Below are positions 1-9,295 of a DNA stretch of 38,693 nt, piece by piece. The notes below the pieces were generated by a model. That model did not search any database, had not been told where the DNA came from, and was given only the letters and a program-made list of their open reading frames with translations. The stretch is taken from positions 1 to 38,693 of the forward strand of contig BLMC01000021.1 of the NCBI GenBank assembly GCA_011959805.1, in the 5' to 3' direction. The translations under genes were made by a program, and so were the position numbers. The stretch comes from Lachnospiraceae bacterium (lineage in GTDB: Bacteria > Bacillota > Clostridia > Lachnospirales > Lachnospiraceae). The stretch's first letter is position 1. Each line of letters starts with the position of its first letter.

Positions 1-469
1 CTGACGGGTGCCCAGCGCGCGAGTAGGGGAAGATAAATTTTCTCTACTTGATTACATAGACCAATGTAGAGGAAATAACCGTTAAAGCGGGGCACAAGTT
101 GCACCCGAGTAGAGAAAGTCTTTACGACTTAATTGCACAGTTTTGTAAAATGAAATACAACTAATTTTATCGGTAACAATGCATAAAAATTAGTTAATTT
201 AAAGTAAAAAGTAAATAAGGCACAAATAAAAAGATTGTATATAATAAACAAATTATGCTACTAAAGTTTGTTGCATTGTCTAAAATGTATAAGAAAATCA
301 ACTTTAGGATATTAATATCAATAAAAAAACGTGCAATTATTAATAAATAGTTTATAATTAAATTACTTAACTAACACTAAAAAATTACTTAACAAAAAGT
401 TAAAGACTACAAAAAATTAATATGTTTCATAACATCTAAGATAAATTGTGAGAGGGTGAATAATAGCAT
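1..469. other. Intergenic region upstream of the mannanase gene
   Basis: No gene is recognisable here. Bases 1-120 are much richer in GC than the rest and can form several hairpins: 22-48, 53-68 and 79-90, with GGGTGC at 6-11 able to pair with GCACCC at 101-106. This could be a structured RNA, or the 3' end and terminator of a gene cut by the window edge; one frame reads to a TAG at 24-26. Bases 130-469 are extremely AT-rich and must hold the promoter of the GH26 gene. The best -10 is TATAAT at 353-358, without a good -35. The 12-mer AAATTACTTAAC occurs twice just downstream, at 360-371 and 382-393. Confidence 0.5.
360..393. repeat. Direct repeat, candidate regulator site upstream of GH26
   Basis: AAATTACTTAAC occurs exactly at 360-371 and again at 382-393, 22 bp apart or about two helical turns. 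The second copy overlaps an inverted repeat, TTAAC-N5-GTTAA (389-403). Two same-face half-sites are typical of activator or repressor binding, but the bound protein is unknown. AT-rich composition weakens the case. Confidence 0.35.
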
Positions 470-2137
470 ATGAAGGTAAAAAAAGTGGCGGTAGTATTGC
501 TTGCAGCAACAATGATGGCAACACAGGCAACTGGATGTAAGAATGCAGACCAGACAGTAACAAATGAAACATCTCAAGAATCAATACAAACAGAGAGGCA
601 GCAGTCTGTACAAGAAAATGAAAGAGAGGGTGTACAACAGACAATACAGGAAAATGATAATTATGACAAAACAGATAAGCAGCAATCATTACAGAAAGAT
701 GACACCATTGCTTCTAATGAGACGACACAGGAAGATAATAGTCTAAAAATAAATTATACAGCAAAACTTGTGGGGACATACGAAGCGGAGGAAGCGCAAC
801 TAAGTGGAAATGTGAAAGTAGTCAAGGAGACGAATGGTGACTATGTTTCCGGATTTGAACAAGATAGTGACAGTTGTAACTTTACAGTTGAGATTGCCTC
901 AGAGGGCTTTTACGACCTTAATTTTGTAAGTGCAACAGAGGGTGGATACAAAGAGAATTATGTGACTGTAGACGGTGATAGTATAGGAACAATTGCTGTG
1001 GAGAGTGCTGACTTTTCGGATGCAATGATTGCGCGTGTTTATCTTACGCAGGGTACACATAATATTGCAGTAACAAAGTATTGGGGATGGATTAAATTGG
1101 ACAAATTAGTGATACAGACCTCTGCGCCGATTGATGAGAATATCTATCAGGTTTCGGCGGAGCTGGTCAATAAAAACGCGACGGATGAGACAAAGCGTCT
1201 AATGCATTATCTTACAGATACATATGGAAAATATGTTTTGTCGGGACAGTATTGTGATCAGGGGCAATTTGGCAAGGAGATGACCGTTATCAATAAAGCT
1301 ACTGGGAAATTTCCAGCAGTTTTAGGACTCGATTTTATTGAGTATTCGCCTTCCCGCGCAGCAAATGGAAGTGTGGGTAAAGCGACAGATTATGCAATTA
1401 AGTTTTGGGAAAATGGTGGGATTGTAACGTTTTGTTGGCATTGGAATGCACCGCAAAAATATTTGACTGCTGAGTGGTATAAAGGTTTTAACACAGATGC
1501 GACAAATATCGACCTTGCAAAGATTATGAATGGTACAGATGAGGAAGGATATGACCTCTTGATGAAAGATATTGACACGATTGCACAACAATTGTTGATT
1601 TTGCAAGACGCAAAAGTGCCAGTCCTATGGAGGCCGCTCCACGAGGCATCTGGCGGCTGGTTCTGGTGGGGCGCAAGTGGACCAGAAGCATACAAAGAAC
1701 TTTACATATTATTATACGACAAACTGACAAATGAATATGGGTTAAATAACCTTATCTGGTTGTGGAATGGACAAAACAAAGAGTGGTATCCGGGTGATGA
1801 ATATGTGGATATTATCGGAGAAGATATTTATCCAGGAGAGAAAGTGTATGGTTCTCAGATTAATAAGTATCTGGAAGCTATCGATTACACACCAAATACC
1901 AAGATGATAGTCCTGTCAGAGAACGGCTGCGTGCCAGACCCAGATTTAATCAATCGCGATGGTGCAATGTGGGGATTTTTCTGTACATGGGGCGGAGAAT
2001 TTGTAGCGAAGGATTCTTCTATCTATGCGTTGAGTGAACAATATACAGAGAAGACAATGCTCAAGAAGGTGTATGACAGTGAACTTGTCATCACGCTTGA
2101 CGAACTTCCTGATTTAAAGAATTATCCACTTCCATAG
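470..2137 (+). CDS. Secreted GH26 beta-mannanase lipoprotein with a CBM35-like module
   Basis: Endo-acting glycoside hydrolase of family 26, expected to cut beta-1,4-mannan or glucomannan outside the cell. Residues 1-22 form a lipoprotein signal ending in the lipobox ATG-C with Cys23. A Gln/Glu/Thr-rich linker follows (about 24-95), then a beta-sandwich module resembling CBM35 or CBM6 (about 98-217), then the GH26 barrel (about 225-545). Family landmarks are HWN at 324-326, the acid/base Glu392 in RPLHEASGGWFWWG and the nucleophile Glu484 in LSENG. It opens the ABC-transporter locus and lies 29 bp upstream of the DUF624 gene. ATG at 470 follows GAGAGGGTGA. Fold and family are clear; mannan as substrate is the family norm, since some GH26 members cut other beta-glycans. 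Confidence 0.93.
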   Translation: MKVKKVAVVLLAATMMATQATGCKNADQTVTNETSQESIQTERQQSVQENEREGVQQTIQENDNYDKTDKQQSLQKDDTIASNETTQEDNSLKINYTAKLVGTYEAEEAQLSGNVKVVKETNGDYVSGFEQDSDSCNFTVEIASEGFYDLNFVSATEGGYKENYVTVDGDSIGTIAVESADFSDAMIARVYLTQGTHNIAVTKYWGWIKLDKLVIQTSAPIDENIYQVSAELVNKNATDETKRLMHYLTDTYGKYVLSGQYCDQGQFGKEMTVINKATGKFPAVLGLDFIEYSPSRAANGSVGKATDYAIKFWENGGIVTFCWHWNAPQKYLTAEWYKGFNTDATNIDLAKIMNGTDEEGYDLLMKDIDTIAQQLLILQDAKVPVLWRPLHEASGGWFWWGASGPEAYKELYILLYDKLTNEYGLNNLIWLWNGQNKEWYPGDEYVDIIGEDIYPGEKVYGSQINKYLEAIDYTPNTKMIVLSENGCVPDPDLINRDGAMWGFFCTWGGEFVAKDSSIYALSEQYTEKTMLKKVYDSELVITLDELPDLKNYPLP

Positions 2138-2166
2138 ATAAGAGTTTTTGAGAGAAGGAGGCGTGT

Positions 2167-2811
2167 ATGAAAGGAATTTTAACATTTGAAGGTCCTGTAA
2201 TACAGTTTTTTCACAAGACAGGGGAGCTGATTATTGCGACAATACTTTTTTGGCTATTCTGCATACCTGTCGTTACAATAGGAGCTTCCGCCACTTCATT
2301 CTACTATGCGGTGATTAAGAGTGTCCGTCGAGAACGCGGGTATGTTACATCAGAGTTTATGCGTTCCATAAAACGGACGTTGGGAAAAGGCAGCCTTCTA
2401 ACAGTTGGGGCGATTATATGGTTTTTTGTGCTTTGGATTGGTAGGCAGCAGTCAAGTCGGCATATGGCCTTGGTATACAATGTGCTGATGCTGGTAAGCA
2501 TTTGTATTTTAGTATATATTTTTCCAGTTCTATCCCGTTTTGAGTTGAAGCTCACAGGGATTATCAAACTGTCCTTTGTGATGAGCATACGCTATTTCTA
2601 CTATACTATACCTATTATAGCAGGAACGGTACTGCTTGCTTGGCTTCAGTTTTTTATTTTACCTATGCCCTGTATCCTTGTGCTTCCGGGGGTGTGGTGT
2701 TATGGAATCACTTTTGTGATGGAGAGAGCATTGTTGGGGTATATGCCAGCAAAAGAGGAAGCCAAAAAAAATAGTCAGAGCGTTGAGACCGACGCTTGGT
2801 ACTATGAATGA
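2167..2811 (+). CDS. DUF624 (YesL-like) integral membrane protein
   Basis: This 214-aa protein matches the DUF624/YesL family, small membrane proteins found next to carbohydrate ABC transporters of Firmicutes and of unknown biochemical role. It opens with the family-like stretch FEGPVIQFFHKTGELI. About five hydrophobic segments are visible, near residues 22-46, 76-94, 99-121, 138-162 and 166-190. A charged cytoplasmic tail follows. AAGGAGG lies 7 bp before ATG 2167. The gene sits between the mannanase and the first SBP gene, which supports a role in assembling or regulating the import system. That role is inferred from neighbourhood only. Confidence 0.8.
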   Translation: MKGILTFEGPVIQFFHKTGELIIATILFWLFCIPVVTIGASATSFYYAVIKSVRRERGYVTSEFMRSIKRTLGKGSLLTVGAIIWFFVLWIGRQQSSRHMALVYNVLMLVSICILVYIFPVLSRFELKLTGIIKLSFVMSIRYFYYTIPIIAGTVLLAWLQFFILPMPCILVLPGVWCYGITFVMERALLGYMPAKEEAKKNSQSVETDAWYYE

Positions 2812-2921
2812 GGCACAGAAAACAGATAGAAAAAGTTTTTTGTGCAGCAAATTTATGTATACGCTTTGTAAAGTTCGATTACATTGAATTTGCAAAGAGA
2901 TGCAGGAATGGAGGTTTTAAA

Positions 2922-5900
2922 ATGATGAGAGAGTCGAAATGGCGAAAGACATGTGCAAAAAAGTACATGGCAGCCCTTTTGTCAGTCACGGTGGGCGTGA
3001 CAGGAATCACAGGTTTGTCAATGTTGGTTCCACACACGTTCCTAGAGGCAAATGCTATGACAGACAAAACGATGGATGTGTACGACGATATTGTAAGTAC
3101 ATATTCTGTGGACTCTTCCGTACCGGACTACAGGTCGTATGTGGCTGGTTTTACCGCGGCTTATCCAAGTGAGAGTATCATTGTGGATGCGAAGGATTTC
3201 GTGCGGTATGAGGAGGAGAATGCGGCGGTAGAACCGCAACTGCTGTCTGACTATGAGGGCATGACAGGCCAGAGCTTACTGACAAGCGAGAAGGCGCTGG
3301 TCGAATTTGAAGTCGACGTCGCGCAAGAAGGGTTCTATAACCTGGCGATTGATTACTTTCCGGTCGAGGGAAAAAGTTCAGACATTCAGAGAAGTATTTT
3401 CGTAGATGGAATGCTTCCGTATGGAGAGATGGCACTGTTGACATTTCATCGAGTGTGGAAGTATGACATTGCACAGACAACAACAAAAAGCGGTGCGACA
3501 AGTTATGTGTGGGAGAAGGACAATCAGGGAAATGATTGCAAGCCGGGCATGCTAGAGGCACCGGAGTGGATGACTAGTTACTGTTATGACAGTGATGGAT
3601 ACATTACAACCCCGCTTGCCATTTATTTGACAAAGGGAACACACACAATCTCAATGCTGTCCTTAAAAGAACCGATGTTGATTCGCAGGCTTACCTTTGA
3701 GAATGCGTCTTCCACAAAAAGTTATGCAGAAGTAAAAGCGCAGCAGGATGAGAATGGTGTAAAAGCAACATCAGGACACAAGATTACAATTCAGGGTGAG
3801 AGCGCGTCAAAATCTTCTTCCCAGATGCTTTATCCGCAGCAAGATCAGTCCTCTCCAGCAGTATCACCATCAAGTCACAAGGAGCTTTTAAACAACACGA
3901 TTGGCGGAAATTCTTGGCGGCTTGTGGGACAGTGGATTGAGTGGGATTTTGATGTTCCAGAAACGGGGTATTACAATATTTCCCTCTATGACTGTCAAAA
4001 TTTTGTGCGCGGCATCTATGTATCCCGCCGGATTATGATTGATGGGCAGGTACCATTTGCGGAGCTTGAGGACTATGGATTCCGATATGGACAAAGCTGG
4101 CGTGAGGATGTGATTGGCGATGCACAAGGAAATCCTTATTCTTTTTACCTCGAGCAAGGACATCACACAATTCGCATGGAAGTAGTATTGGGAGATTTCT
4201 CTAGTATTATCAGTGAAGTTGAGGATTGTGTAAAGCAACTCAACAGCATCTATCGAAAAGTAATTAAAGTTACAGGGGTATCACCAGATACCTACCGTGA
4301 TTATCAGATTGAAGCGACATTACCAGAATTGCACAGTGAACTTGTATCTGTGCGCGACCAGTTAGACGCGGCAATCACAAATTTGCGGTCTCTGACAGGC
4401 AAAAAATCGGATAAAGAAACGACGCTTCTGACAATGCGGGACCAACTTGACGATTTAATCAAAGATGGAGAATATTTTGTCAAGGTTATCGGTACATATA
4501 AAATTAATGTCCGCGCATGCGGGAACTGGATTACAAGTGTGATTGACCAACCGCTGGCAGTAGATAGGATTAACATATATTCTGCAGATGTAGATTTGAA
4601 ATATGAAAATACATCGTTCTGGTCAAAGTTGGTTTATGAGATTAAACGGTTGTTTTTCTCGTTTATTATAGACTATAACCAGATTGGAAACGTGGCTGAG
4701 AAGGGCAGTAATGCACCGACAATTACACTCTGGATTGGTTCAGGGCGCGACCAGGCAAATGTTATTAAGGCAATGATTGACGAGACCTTTACAAGTAAGT
4801 ACGGTGTCAATGTCAATGTACAGCTCGTCGATATGTCGACGCTGCTGCGCGCAGAACTTGCAGGTGAAGGACCTGATGTGGCAATACAAGTTGCAAATAC
4901 AACGGGAATTGCAGGGCAGGTACTCAATACAGGAAATGATACGCCAGTCAATTATGGTATCCGAAATGCAGTGCTTGATTTGACACAATTTAGTGATTTG
5001 GATGAAGTTTCACAACGGTTTTCAAAGGCATCTATGATACCGTTTCAGTTTGACGGTGCGACTTATGCGCTGCCGGAAACAACAACATTTCCAGTAATGT
5101 TTTACAGGAGAGATATTTTGGCGGAGCTTGGTATGGAGGTTCCACAGACCTGGGATGATGTGAAGGTTGCCATGACAGTGCTTGCCAAAAATCAGATGGA
5201 GTTTGGTATGCTTCCGGGCGAACAGACCTTTGCCATGATGTTGTATCAAAATGGCGGGGAATATTACAGTGAAAACGGTGATCGTTCGGCGTTGGATTCT
5301 GATATCGCAGTCAATGTATTTAAAGATTATTGTGAGTTTTATACAGATTATAAGCTTGATAAGGAAACGAGCGTGGAGGAACGCTTCCGCACAGGAGAAT
5401 GTCCGATCATCATAGCAGACTACACAATTTACAATAATTTGGTGGTCTCAGCACCAGATATTGCAGGCCTGTGGGATTTTGTTCCTGTTCCGGGCACAGT
5501 GAAAGAGGATGGAACAGTTGACAGAAGCACTGGATGTACAGGGCTTGCCAGTATTATTATGGCAAATACTGCATATCCGCAAGAGTGTTGGGAGTTTTTA
5601 AAATGGTGGACTTCGGCGGAGGTACAGACGCAGTATGGGCGTGAGATGGAAAGTTTGATGGGTTCTGCGGCGCGCGTGCCAACTGCGAATCTCGAGGCAT
5701 TTGAGAATATGCCATGGCCGGTGGATGATTTTCGAGCGTTGGAGGAAGCGTTTGTGTGGGTAAAAGGAATTCCACAAGTTCCAGGCGGGTATTATTCATG
5801 GAGAAATGTCAACAATGCGTTCTACGCAGTGACAACAGAGACAGATACAGCGTCACCAAGAGAGGAATTGATGGATAAGGTTATCTATATTAATGCGGAG

Positions 5901-5948
5901 ATTGATTACAAGCGGCAGGAGTTACACTTACCTGTTGCGGCAAATTAG
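2922..5948 (+). CDS. Large extracellular solute-binding protein fused to two carbohydrate-binding-like domains
   Basis: Probable oligosaccharide receptor of ABC transporter 1, 1008 aa against about 400-550 for ordinary sugar SBPs. After an N-terminal hydrophobic export segment (about 13-40) come two beta-sandwich domains, roughly residues 80-260 and 286-426. Each has the FYNL/YYNI...DG...YL-GTHTI pattern of CBM35/CBM6-like modules. A helical, coiled-coil-prone linker covers 430-590, and a family-1 SBP domain runs from about 597 to the end. No lipobox Cys is seen, so anchoring must be by an uncleaved signal helix or partners. I chose ATG 2922 because GGAGG precedes it and it gives a proper signal peptide. 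The in-frame ATG at 2808 overlaps the previous stop and would add 38 non-signal residues. Domain calls come from pattern reading; the SBP assignment is firm. Confidence 0.85.
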   Translation: MMRESKWRKTCAKKYMAALLSVTVGVTGITGLSMLVPHTFLEANAMTDKTMDVYDDIVSTYSVDSSVPDYRSYVAGFTAAYPSESIIVDAKDFVRYEEENAAVEPQLLSDYEGMTGQSLLTSEKALVEFEVDVAQEGFYNLAIDYFPVEGKSSDIQRSIFVDGMLPYGEMALLTFHRVWKYDIAQTTTKSGATSYVWEKDNQGNDCKPGMLEAPEWMTSYCYDSDGYITTPLAIYLTKGTHTISMLSLKEPMLIRRLTFENASSTKSYAEVKAQQDENGVKATSGHKITIQGESASKSSSQMLYPQQDQSSPAVSPSSHKELLNNTIGGNSWRLVGQWIEWDFDVPETGYYNISLYDCQNFVRGIYVSRRIMIDGQVPFAELEDYGFRYGQSWREDVIGDAQGNPYSFYLEQGHHTIRMEVVLGDFSSIISEVEDCVKQLNSIYRKVIKVTGVSPDTYRDYQIEATLPELHSELVSVRDQLDAAITNLRSLTGKKSDKETTLLTMRDQLDDLIKDGEYFVKVIGTYKINVRACGNWITSVIDQPLAVDRINIYSADVDLKYENTSFWSKLVYEIKRLFFSFIIDYNQIGNVAEKGSNAPTITLWIGSGRDQANVIKAMIDETFTSKYGVNVNVQLVDMSTLLRAELAGEGPDVAIQVANTTGIAGQVLNTGNDTPVNYGIRNAVLDLTQFSDLDEVSQRFSKASMIPFQFDGATYALPETTTFPVMFYRRDILAELGMEVPQTWDDVKVAMTVLAKNQMEFGMLPGEQTFAMMLYQNGGEYYSENGDRSALDSDIAVNVFKDYCEFYTDYKLDKETSVEERFRTGECPIIIADYTIYNNLVVSAPDIAGLWDFVPVPGTVKEDGTVDRSTGCTGLASIIMANTAYPQECWEFLKWWTSAEVQTQYGREMESLMGSAARVPTANLEAFENMPWPVDDFRALEEAFVWVKGIPQVPGGYYSWRNVNNAFYAVTTETDTASPREELMDKVIYINAEIDYKRQELHLPVAAN

Positions 5949-5966
5949 GAAAGGAGGGGCTATTTT

Positions 5967-6905
5967 ATGGATACAGAAATTTCGAGAGAGGCGTATGAAA
6001 TTGCCGCAAAACAAAAAAAATTGAGTTACCAGATTAAACGCAATAAGGCCTCCTACCTAATGCTTGCGCCGTACTTTATCCTGTTTTTCCTATTTACAGT
6101 TTTGCCGGTGGTAATTTCTATAGGATTGAGTTTTACATACTTTAATATGCTTGAAGCGCCGACTTTTGTAGGATGGAAAAACTATGTCAAGCTGTTTCTC
6201 GAGGACGATATCTTTCTGATTTCTTTAAAAAATACGTTGATTTTTGCGGTGATTACGGGTCCAGTCAGCTATATTTTATGTTTGCTTTTTGCATGGATTA
6301 TCAACGAGTTTAAGGGCAAAGTCAGGGCATTTTTGACACTGATTTTCTACGCGCCAAGTATCTGCGGCAACGCTTATATGGTATGGAATTTGATTTTGAC
6401 TGGAGATAGATATGGATACTTGAATGGTATTTTATTAAAACTTGGCATTATGGACGAAGCGATTCTTTGGATGAAGACAGAGAAGTATGTGCTTCCGGTG
6501 TTGATTGTCGTGCAATTGTGGTTATCTCTTGGCACTGGGTTTTTATCGTTTATTGCGGGTCTTCAGACAGTCGATAAAAGTCTGTATGAGGCGGCAGCGC
6601 TCGACGGTATTAAGAATCGCTGGCAGGAGTTATGGTATGTGACACTTCCATCTATGAAGCCACAGTTAATGTTTGGCGCAGTAATGCAAATTACGCAGTC
6701 CTTTGCAGTGGCGGATATCTCCATACAGCTTGCCGGGAATCCGTCAGTCAACTATGCTGGTGCAACAGTAGTGACACATTTGCTTGACTATGGTTCTACG
6801 CGATTTGAAATGGGATATGCGTCCGCGATTGCAACAGTGCTGTTTCTACTTATGATTGGTACCAATAAGCTGGTGCAGAGAATCTTAAGAAGGGTTGGTG
6901 AATGA
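5967..6905 (+). CDS. Sugar ABC transporter permease, MalF type (transporter 1)
   Basis: Inner-membrane component of a family-1 carbohydrate importer, 312 aa with six predicted membrane segments. The first lies at about residues 28-52. The cytoplasmic EAA loop that docks the ATPase is clear: EAAALDGI...LPSMKP near residues 207-232. An N-terminal cytoplasmic stretch of about 25 charged residues is usual for MalF/UgpA/YesP relatives. AAAGGAGG precedes ATG 5967. The gene is 18 bp downstream of the fused SBP gene, and its stop lies 1 bp before the best start of the MalG-type partner, so the three form one transport unit. The substrate is inferred from the mannanase context. Confidence 0.92.
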   Translation: MDTEISREAYEIAAKQKKLSYQIKRNKASYLMLAPYFILFFLFTVLPVVISIGLSFTYFNMLEAPTFVGWKNYVKLFLEDDIFLISLKNTLIFAVITGPVSYILCLLFAWIINEFKGKVRAFLTLIFYAPSICGNAYMVWNLILTGDRYGYLNGILLKLGIMDEAILWMKTEKYVLPVLIVVQLWLSLGTGFLSFIAGLQTVDKSLYEAAALDGIKNRWQELWYVTLPSMKPQLMFGAVMQITQSFAVADISIQLAGNPSVNYAGATVVTHLLDYGSTRFEMGYASAIATVLFLLMIGTNKLVQRILRRVGE

Positions 6906-6906
6906 G

Positions 6907-7800
6907 ATGGCTGATACAAGTAAAAAGTTCAAGAATCCCTTCCAAAAACGACCGAAAGAGAAACGACTAAATCGTTCTGTTGCAGGAAATGGAATTTTGT
7001 TCTTCCTTATGGCAATTTGTGGGGTATTTATGGCGCTACCACTTGTCATGATTATCAACAATGCGTTAAAACCGCTGGATGAGATTTTTCAGTTCCCGCC
7101 CAAGATATTTGTGCGAAATCCGACTTTGGAAAATTTTTCAGACTTGTTTGTGCTGATGAATAATTCGTGGGTACCATTTTCCAGATATATTTTAAACACC
7201 GTTATCATTACGGGCCTTGGTATGGTGGGACACGTTATCTGTGCTTCGCTTGCAGCATATCCACTGGCAAAGCATCATTTTCCAGGAAAAGGGATTTTGT
7301 TTAGTATGGTTGTGCTGTCTATGATGTTCTCTTGGACAGTAACACAGATTCCACAGTATATTATTATCAGTTGGCTAGGAATCAACAATACTTATGCAGC
7401 GCTGATATTGCCAGCATTTTCGTTTGGAATGGGACTTTATTTAATGAAGCAGTTTATGGAGCAATTGCCGGATTCTTTAATGGAGTCAGCCCGACTTGAC
7501 GGGGCAAGTGAGTGGAAGATTTTCTGGTCAATTGTCATGCCAAATGTAAAACCAGCGTGGTTGACACTGGCAATTTTCCAGTTTCAACAGATGTGGGGAA
7601 ACACAGGTGGATTATTCTTAAGAAACGAGGAGTTAAAACCATTACAGTATGCGCTGCAGCAGATTACAGCAGGTGGTACAGCGAGAGCTGGCGCTGCGGC
7701 AGCGGTGACTTTTATTGTTGCAGCAGTACCAATTATTTTCTTCTTAATCTGCCAGAGCAACGTATTGGAAACAATGACAACCTCAGGTATGAAAGATTGA
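6907..7800 (+). CDS. Sugar ABC transporter permease, MalG type (transporter 1)
   Basis: Second membrane subunit of transporter 1, 297 aa with six predicted membrane segments. It carries the EAA loop ESARLDGAS...MPNVKP near residues 192-218. The N-terminus is cytoplasmic and highly basic. I start at ATG 6907, which has GGTGA (6897-6901) at 5 bp. TTG 6895 and GTG 6898 are also in frame and would add only three or four residues. The gene is translationally close-coupled to the MalF-type partner. As in most such Firmicute loci no ATPase gene is adjacent, so an MsmX-like shared ATPase is the expected motor; that is family knowledge, not visible here. Confidence 0.92.
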   Translation: MADTSKKFKNPFQKRPKEKRLNRSVAGNGILFFLMAICGVFMALPLVMIINNALKPLDEIFQFPPKIFVRNPTLENFSDLFVLMNNSWVPFSRYILNTVIITGLGMVGHVICASLAAYPLAKHHFPGKGILFSMVVLSMMFSWTVTQIPQYIIISWLGINNTYAALILPAFSFGMGLYLMKQFMEQLPDSLMESARLDGASEWKIFWSIVMPNVKPAWLTLAIFQFQQMWGNTGGLFLRNEELKPLQYALQQITAGGTARAGAAAAVTFIVAAVPIIFFLICQSNVLETMTTSGMKD

Positions 7801-7822
7801 TGGGCAGCATGGAGGGTTAATT

Positions 7823-9295
7823 ATGAATATAATGAAAAGACTTGCTGCATTTTTCATGGCAGCAACGGTTATAACAATCAGTGTTGGTACACATGTGTAT
7901 GCGGAGGAACTTCCATATGACACATATACATACACTTATTGGGAGGACATTGCAATTACACCTGCGGCGTATGTGCCAAATGGCAGTGTCATTGGGCTTT
8001 CTGTGGGAACAACGAGTTTTGCGGAACCGCAGGATTTGTGTGTGGCGCCAGATGGGCTTGTCTATGTGGCAGACACAAAAAATAATCGGATTGTCGTGCT
8101 TAGCGCAGATATGAAAGCACTTGTGCGCGTGATTGACAGTTTTGAGCACGATGGAAGTTCGGACACATTTAATGCGCCTTACGGCGTATGCGTGTCAGAA
8201 AAAAATCAACTTTATGTGGCAGATTCCAACAATAAACGCATCGTTGTAATGACGTCGGAGGGGGAATTTATTAAGATTATTGATAATCCACAGTCGGAGA
8301 TTCTCGAGGAAGGTTTTGACTTTGTGCCGTTGAAGGTGACAGTCGACTATGCGGACCGTGTGTATGTCATTGCAAAAAATGCATTTGAGGGCATTTTGGT
8401 ATTTGAGAGTACAGGCGATTTCACAGGATATTTTGGCACAATTGATGTTAAGATTACAGCGTGGGAAAAATTTTGGAGAAGGCTTGCCAGCAAGGAGGAA
8501 CGCTCTAAACAGTTATTGTTTATTCCGACAGAGTTTACAGGAATCGACGTTGACAGTGATGGTTTTGTGTATGCGTCGAACATTGATTCAGATGGTATTC
8601 AGGGTGTGCGACGTTTGAATCCTAGAGGTGAGGATGTTATTCAGAAGGGCGAGAATGAGAATCTTGGCGGCGACTTGGTTGTGGGAATGTTTGGAACTTA
8701 TGCAGGACCTTCTGAATTTACAGATGTAGTGTACCGTGGAAAGGGCATCTATTCTCTGCTTGACAGAAAGCGTGGACGAATTTTTACATATGACAAAGAA
8801 GGAAATTTGTTGTATATCTTTGGCGGTCTTGGTAGTCAGGAAGGAACATTCAATACGCCAGTTGCAATCGAGGCGGTTGGAGACACGATTATTGTGCTCG
8901 ATGCGTACAGCGGTGCGATTCTTAAGTTTAGTGAGACGCAGTATGGTTCTTTGATTAATGATGCAGTGGGACTGCGCTATGATGGTGACGAGACGGAAGC
9001 GATTGAAAAGTGGCAAGGAGTTCTAAAACTAAATGAGAACAATGAACTTGCAAACAGCGGTATTGGTAAGGCGTATCTGACGGCTGGGGATAATAAGACA
9101 GCAATGAAGTATTTAAAGCTTGCTATGAATAGAAAATATTATTCTATCGCGTGGAGGCGCTATAGAAATGAGCTGATGGCAAAGAGCATTGGACCTGCAT
9201 TGACAATTGTCGGCATTGTTATTGTCCTTACATTTGTGTACAAGAAATTTTTTAGGAAGGGTTTTGTCAAGAAGGAAGGAGGGCTTGCTAGATGA
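7823..9295 (+). CDS. Exported NHL-repeat beta-propeller / TPR protein with C-terminal membrane anchor
   Basis: This 490-aa envelope protein has a signal peptide (residues 1-27, cleavage after VYA). Next comes an NHL-type beta-propeller with blades such as VADTKNNRIVVL and VADSNNKRIVVM between about 50 and 375. A short TPR-like helical pair (about 385-440) is followed by one membrane segment at 458-477 and a basic tail. The topology implies an extracellular propeller tethered to the membrane, probably a protein- or glycan-binding scaffold rather than an enzyme. GGAGGG lies 7 bp before ATG 7823. Its last codons overlap the Yip1-family start (ATGA), so the two are translationally coupled. Function is unknown; lactonase-type catalysis is conceivable for propellers but I see no evidence for it. 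Confidence 0.8.
   Translation: MNIMKRLAAFFMAATVITISVGTHVYAEELPYDTYTYTYWEDIAITPAAYVPNGSVIGLSVGTTSFAEPQDLCVAPDGLVYVADTKNNRIVVLSADMKALVRVIDSFEHDGSSDTFNAPYGVCVSEKNQLYVADSNNKRIVVMTSEGEFIKIIDNPQSEILEEGFDFVPLKVTVDYADRVYVIAKNAFEGILVFESTGDFTGYFGTIDVKITAWEKFWRRLASKEERSKQLLFIPTEFTGIDVDSDGFVYASNIDSDGIQGVRRLNPRGEDVIQKGENENLGGDLVVGMFGTYAGPSEFTDVVYRGKGIYSLLDRKRGRIFTYDKEGNLLYIFGGLGSQEGTFNTPVAIEAVGDTIIVLDAYSGAILKFSETQYGSLINDAVGLRYDGDETEAIEKWQGVLKLNENNELANSGIGKAYLTAGDNKTAMKYLKLAMNRKYYSIAWRRYRNELMAKSIGPALTIVGIVIVLTFVYKKFFRKGFVKKEGGLAR

Noticed and set aside
6-19. GGGTGCCCAGCGCG resembles the T-box antitermination motif GGGTGGNACCGCG.
   Set aside because: The invariant TGGNACC core is absent, no specifier loop can be seen because the window starts here, and the downstream gene is a mannanase rather than an aminoacyl-tRNA synthetase or amino acid gene.
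1-40. CTGA start suggested a hammerhead ribozyme core.
   Set aside because: The required CUGANGA and GAAA boxes are not both present.
6895-6907. TTG 6895 as the start of the MalG-type permease.
   Set aside because: It would leave almost no spacing to the upstream G-rich stretch, while ATG 6907 has GGTGA at 5 bp. The difference is only four residues.
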